In this document: positions 63,294 to 64,000 of the stretch, one piece after another
How positions within the stretch are numbered: the first letter of the stretch is position 1
Layout: every line of letters begins with the position of its first letter
Origin: CAVUXJ01 sp963814975
GTDB lineage: Bacteria > Acidobacteriota > Vicinamibacteria > Vicinamibacterales > CAVVIG01
Direction: 5' to 3'
Assembly (NCBI GenBank): GCA_963814975.1
Contig: CAWFFB010000023.1
Coordinates: 12,653 to 76,652, forward strand
Length of the DNA: 64,000 nt
Notes under the pieces: model-generated
What the model was told of the DNA's origin: nothing
The model's database searches: none
The model's input: only the letters and a program-made list of their open reading frames with translations
Translations under genes and position numbers: made by a program

Positions 63294-64000
63294 TTACTCG
63301 GAGCCGTAGCGTGCGTATTTCCATCGTTCAGCGGGACGCCCGCCTCGGCTGTCGTCCTGGCTGGAGAAGGCCAATGACGCATCGGTGAGCACGGTCACGA
63401 TGCGTTGGAGGTGGCCCGCGGACAGATGCTCTGGAACACGTCGTTAATGATCGTCCGAGCGCGTCAGCCCCGCCGAGCCCGCAGCCTTCAGCGCCGCCAG
63501 CAGCACGTCCGCCTGACGGTCCCCGAGGGAGTCACCGAAGATGTATGCAGCCGAATTAAAACAGAACCGCCAGACCTCAAGCGCCGCTCTAAGATGAGAT
63601 GCCTGGACCACCTTTGAGCCGTCCCCCAGCGCGTAGAGACAAGCAAGGCGCATCACTTGGGCTTCGGCCCGTGCCGTTAGCGACCCCAGGAGGCCTGGTC
63701 GTCCAGTGGAGAGCTGGCGATAGACTCGGTGCCACAGGGCACCCGCATCGCGATCGCGACGAATCTCGCCGACCGTGCGTGCCTGCACGACGAGTGCGCG
63801 CAGGCGGTCCACCATGCCAGCCACCGGCACGAAGCCGCCGCCATCAGGGAGATACTGCGACCGCCGGACACAGGTCCACAAGAAACCTGTTCCGGAAGCC
63901 ATTGGCGCTTTCGGTGGCCGTGAGGTAGCGCCGGACTTCGTCCTGCGTAATGCCCGCCATGAGCGAAATATGGGGGGCGGTCGCCCGCAGCGGGCTGTTC
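63294..64000 (-). CDS. DUF3987-type replication protein, C-terminal part (runs off window, frame breaks)
   Basis: The first piece reads SPLRATAPHISLMAGITQDE, then VRRYLTATESANGFRNRF. Near 63893 another frame continues CVRRSQYLPDGGGFVP, AEAQVMRLACLYALGDGSKVV, LRAALEVWRFCFNSAAYIFG and LTRSD. Near 63435 a third gives HLSAGHLQRIVTVLTDASLAF and ends GGRPAERWKYARYGSE at 63294. This is the C-terminus of DUF3987 proteins, which are fused to primase or RepA-like helicase domains in integrative elements. The rest is outside the window. Confidence 0.7.

Larger units (their letters stand above)
61305..64000. mobile_element. Integrative element inserted at tRNA-Lys (left part only)
   Basis: All genes point toward the tRNA: DUF3987-type replication protein, TubC-docking-like protein, excisionase-like protein, tyrosine integrase. 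This gene order is typical of small integrative elements. The right boundary is outside the window. Confidence 0.75.

Noticed and set aside
63119..63382. 87-codon minus-strand frame whose stop overlaps the TubC-like start
   Set aside because: Its N-terminal part covers the true end of the DUF3987 protein in another frame and the rest runs through the inverted repeat.

Overview
The window is GC-rich bacterial chromosome. It reads like a soil or sediment Acidobacteriota, most likely of the Vicinamibacteria type. This is an inference from content: a TonB receptor with a carboxypeptidase-regulatory N-terminus, a DUF1800/DUF1501 pair, a DUF6152 trio, many exported proteins of unknown role, PQQ-type propellers and GMC/gluconate-dehydrogenase-like enzymes. 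There is no rRNA and no CRISPR array. There are two tRNA genes.

Layout. 0-24 kb is ordinary backbone: a zinc metallopeptidase cut by the window edge, an exported kinase-like protein, a PHP phosphoesterase, a response regulator overlapping a large hybrid histidine kinase, citramalate synthase, a TonB-dependent receptor, the glycolate oxidase operon glcD-glcE-glcF, two divergent PQQ sugar-dehydrogenase-like genes, an M15-type peptidase, an alpha/beta hydrolase, an nfeD-slipin pair and a class V aminotransferase. 24-36 kb holds a metallo-hydrolase/GMC oxidoreductase operon, a cupredoxin-porin-hybrid kinase operon, a PQQ-like propeller and a metallo-beta-lactamase-fold lipoprotein.

36.4-43.3 kb is the most interesting locus. 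It is a compact minus-strand gas vesicle operon in the order gvpJ, gvpA, histidine kinase, single-domain response regulator, gvpF, gvpG, gvpL-like, gvpS/J-like, a third gvpF/L-family gene, gvpK. The two-component system sits inside the operon with 4-8 base overlaps. No gvpN or gvpO is visible. GvpA and GvpJ both carry unusual coiled-coil-like plus basic tails.

43.4-54.6 kb holds exported enzymes and proteins of unknown function: a secreted SAM-methyltransferase-like protein, a CxxCH protein, the DUF6152 trio, a tannase-family esterase, DinB, DUF1800 and DUF1501. 54.8-64 kb is accessory DNA: a broken CopG-like gene, two relics of a serine recombinase, a complete IS30-family element with terminal inverted repeats, tRNA-Arg(TCG), tRNA-Lys(CTT), and to the right of tRNA-Lys an integrative element (tyrosine integrase, excisionase-like protein, TubC-docking-like protein, DUF3987-type replication protein) that runs off the window.

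Two window-wide properties matter when using this annotation. First, at least 17 otherwise intact genes or gene segments are interrupted by a single frame break, and the reading always resumes in the expected domain. This looks like uncorrected indels from sequencing more than real decay, so coordinates here join the pieces. Second, intergenic gaps repeatedly contain heptanucleotide-periodic repeats (CTGAAAY or AAGTYTS type), often folding into hairpins and sometimes running into the ends of coding sequences.
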